Source: Candidatus Heimdallarchaeota archaeon (GTDB taxonomy: Archaea > Asgardarchaeota > Heimdallarchaeia > Heimdallarchaeales > Kariarchaeaceae). Taken from it: DNA of 5,381 nt. Under the pieces are notes generated by a model that was not told the DNA's origin, did not search any database, and saw only the letters and a list, made by a program, of their open reading frames with translations. Numbering within the stretch: the first letter of the stretch is position 1; every line of letters starts with the position of its first letter. A program made the position numbers and the translations under genes. The stretch lies in assembly GCA_030668165.1 (NCBI GenBank), contig DAOUUM010000237.1:1-5381 (forward strand), in the 5' to 3' direction. Below are positions 5,373 through 5,381 of this stretch, in pieces.

Positions 5373-5381
5373 TAGATTTAA

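Overview
The window looks like a stretch of an AT-rich archaeal genome, most likely an Asgard archaeon (Heimdall- or Loki-like; this is inference). Three things point that way: archaeal TATA-box promoters placed for leaderless or short-leader transcripts, a long protein built from receiver-like and longin/roadblock-like domains, and an archaeal-type 4-hydroxybutyryl-CoA dehydratase next to an IS200/IS605-type tnpB. No rRNA, tRNA or CRISPR array is visible.

Layout. Bases 1-441 (+) are the 3' end of a tnpB gene, the RNA-guided nuclease of IS200/IS605/IS1341 elements. It keeps the zinc finger and the last RuvC aspartate. Its long basic tail overlaps a hairpin-rich stretch that probably also encodes the guide (omega/re) RNA and contains a duplicated structural module. 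Bases 442-521 hold the presumed element end, a perfect hairpin and a 10-bp palindrome, lying between convergent genes. On the minus strand follow a six-helix HXXEE membrane protein (522-1136), a 633-residue protein with two REC-like plus longin-like units in tandem (1200-3101), a 261-bp AT-rich promoter region, and 4-hydroxybutyryl-CoA dehydratase abfD (3363-4802). Bases 4803-4996 hold the abfD promoter and no convincing gene. The right end (4997-5372) is a scar: the C-terminal tail of a short-chain dehydrogenase on the minus strand abuts, at a palindrome, the C-terminal tail of an unidentified protein on the plus strand. Both have lost their 5' parts.

The three intact genes are co-oriented but widely spaced, and each has a candidate promoter, so they are probably transcribed singly. 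AbfD is the only clear metabolic enzyme: it joins 4-hydroxybutyrate to crotonyl-CoA metabolism. The 633-residue protein looks like a regulatory or scaffold protein without enzymatic motifs. No functional link between it and abfD can be shown from sequence. The most unusual items are the duplicated REC-longin architecture, the duplicated RNA-like module in the tnpB 3' end, and the palindromic junction between two gene tails.
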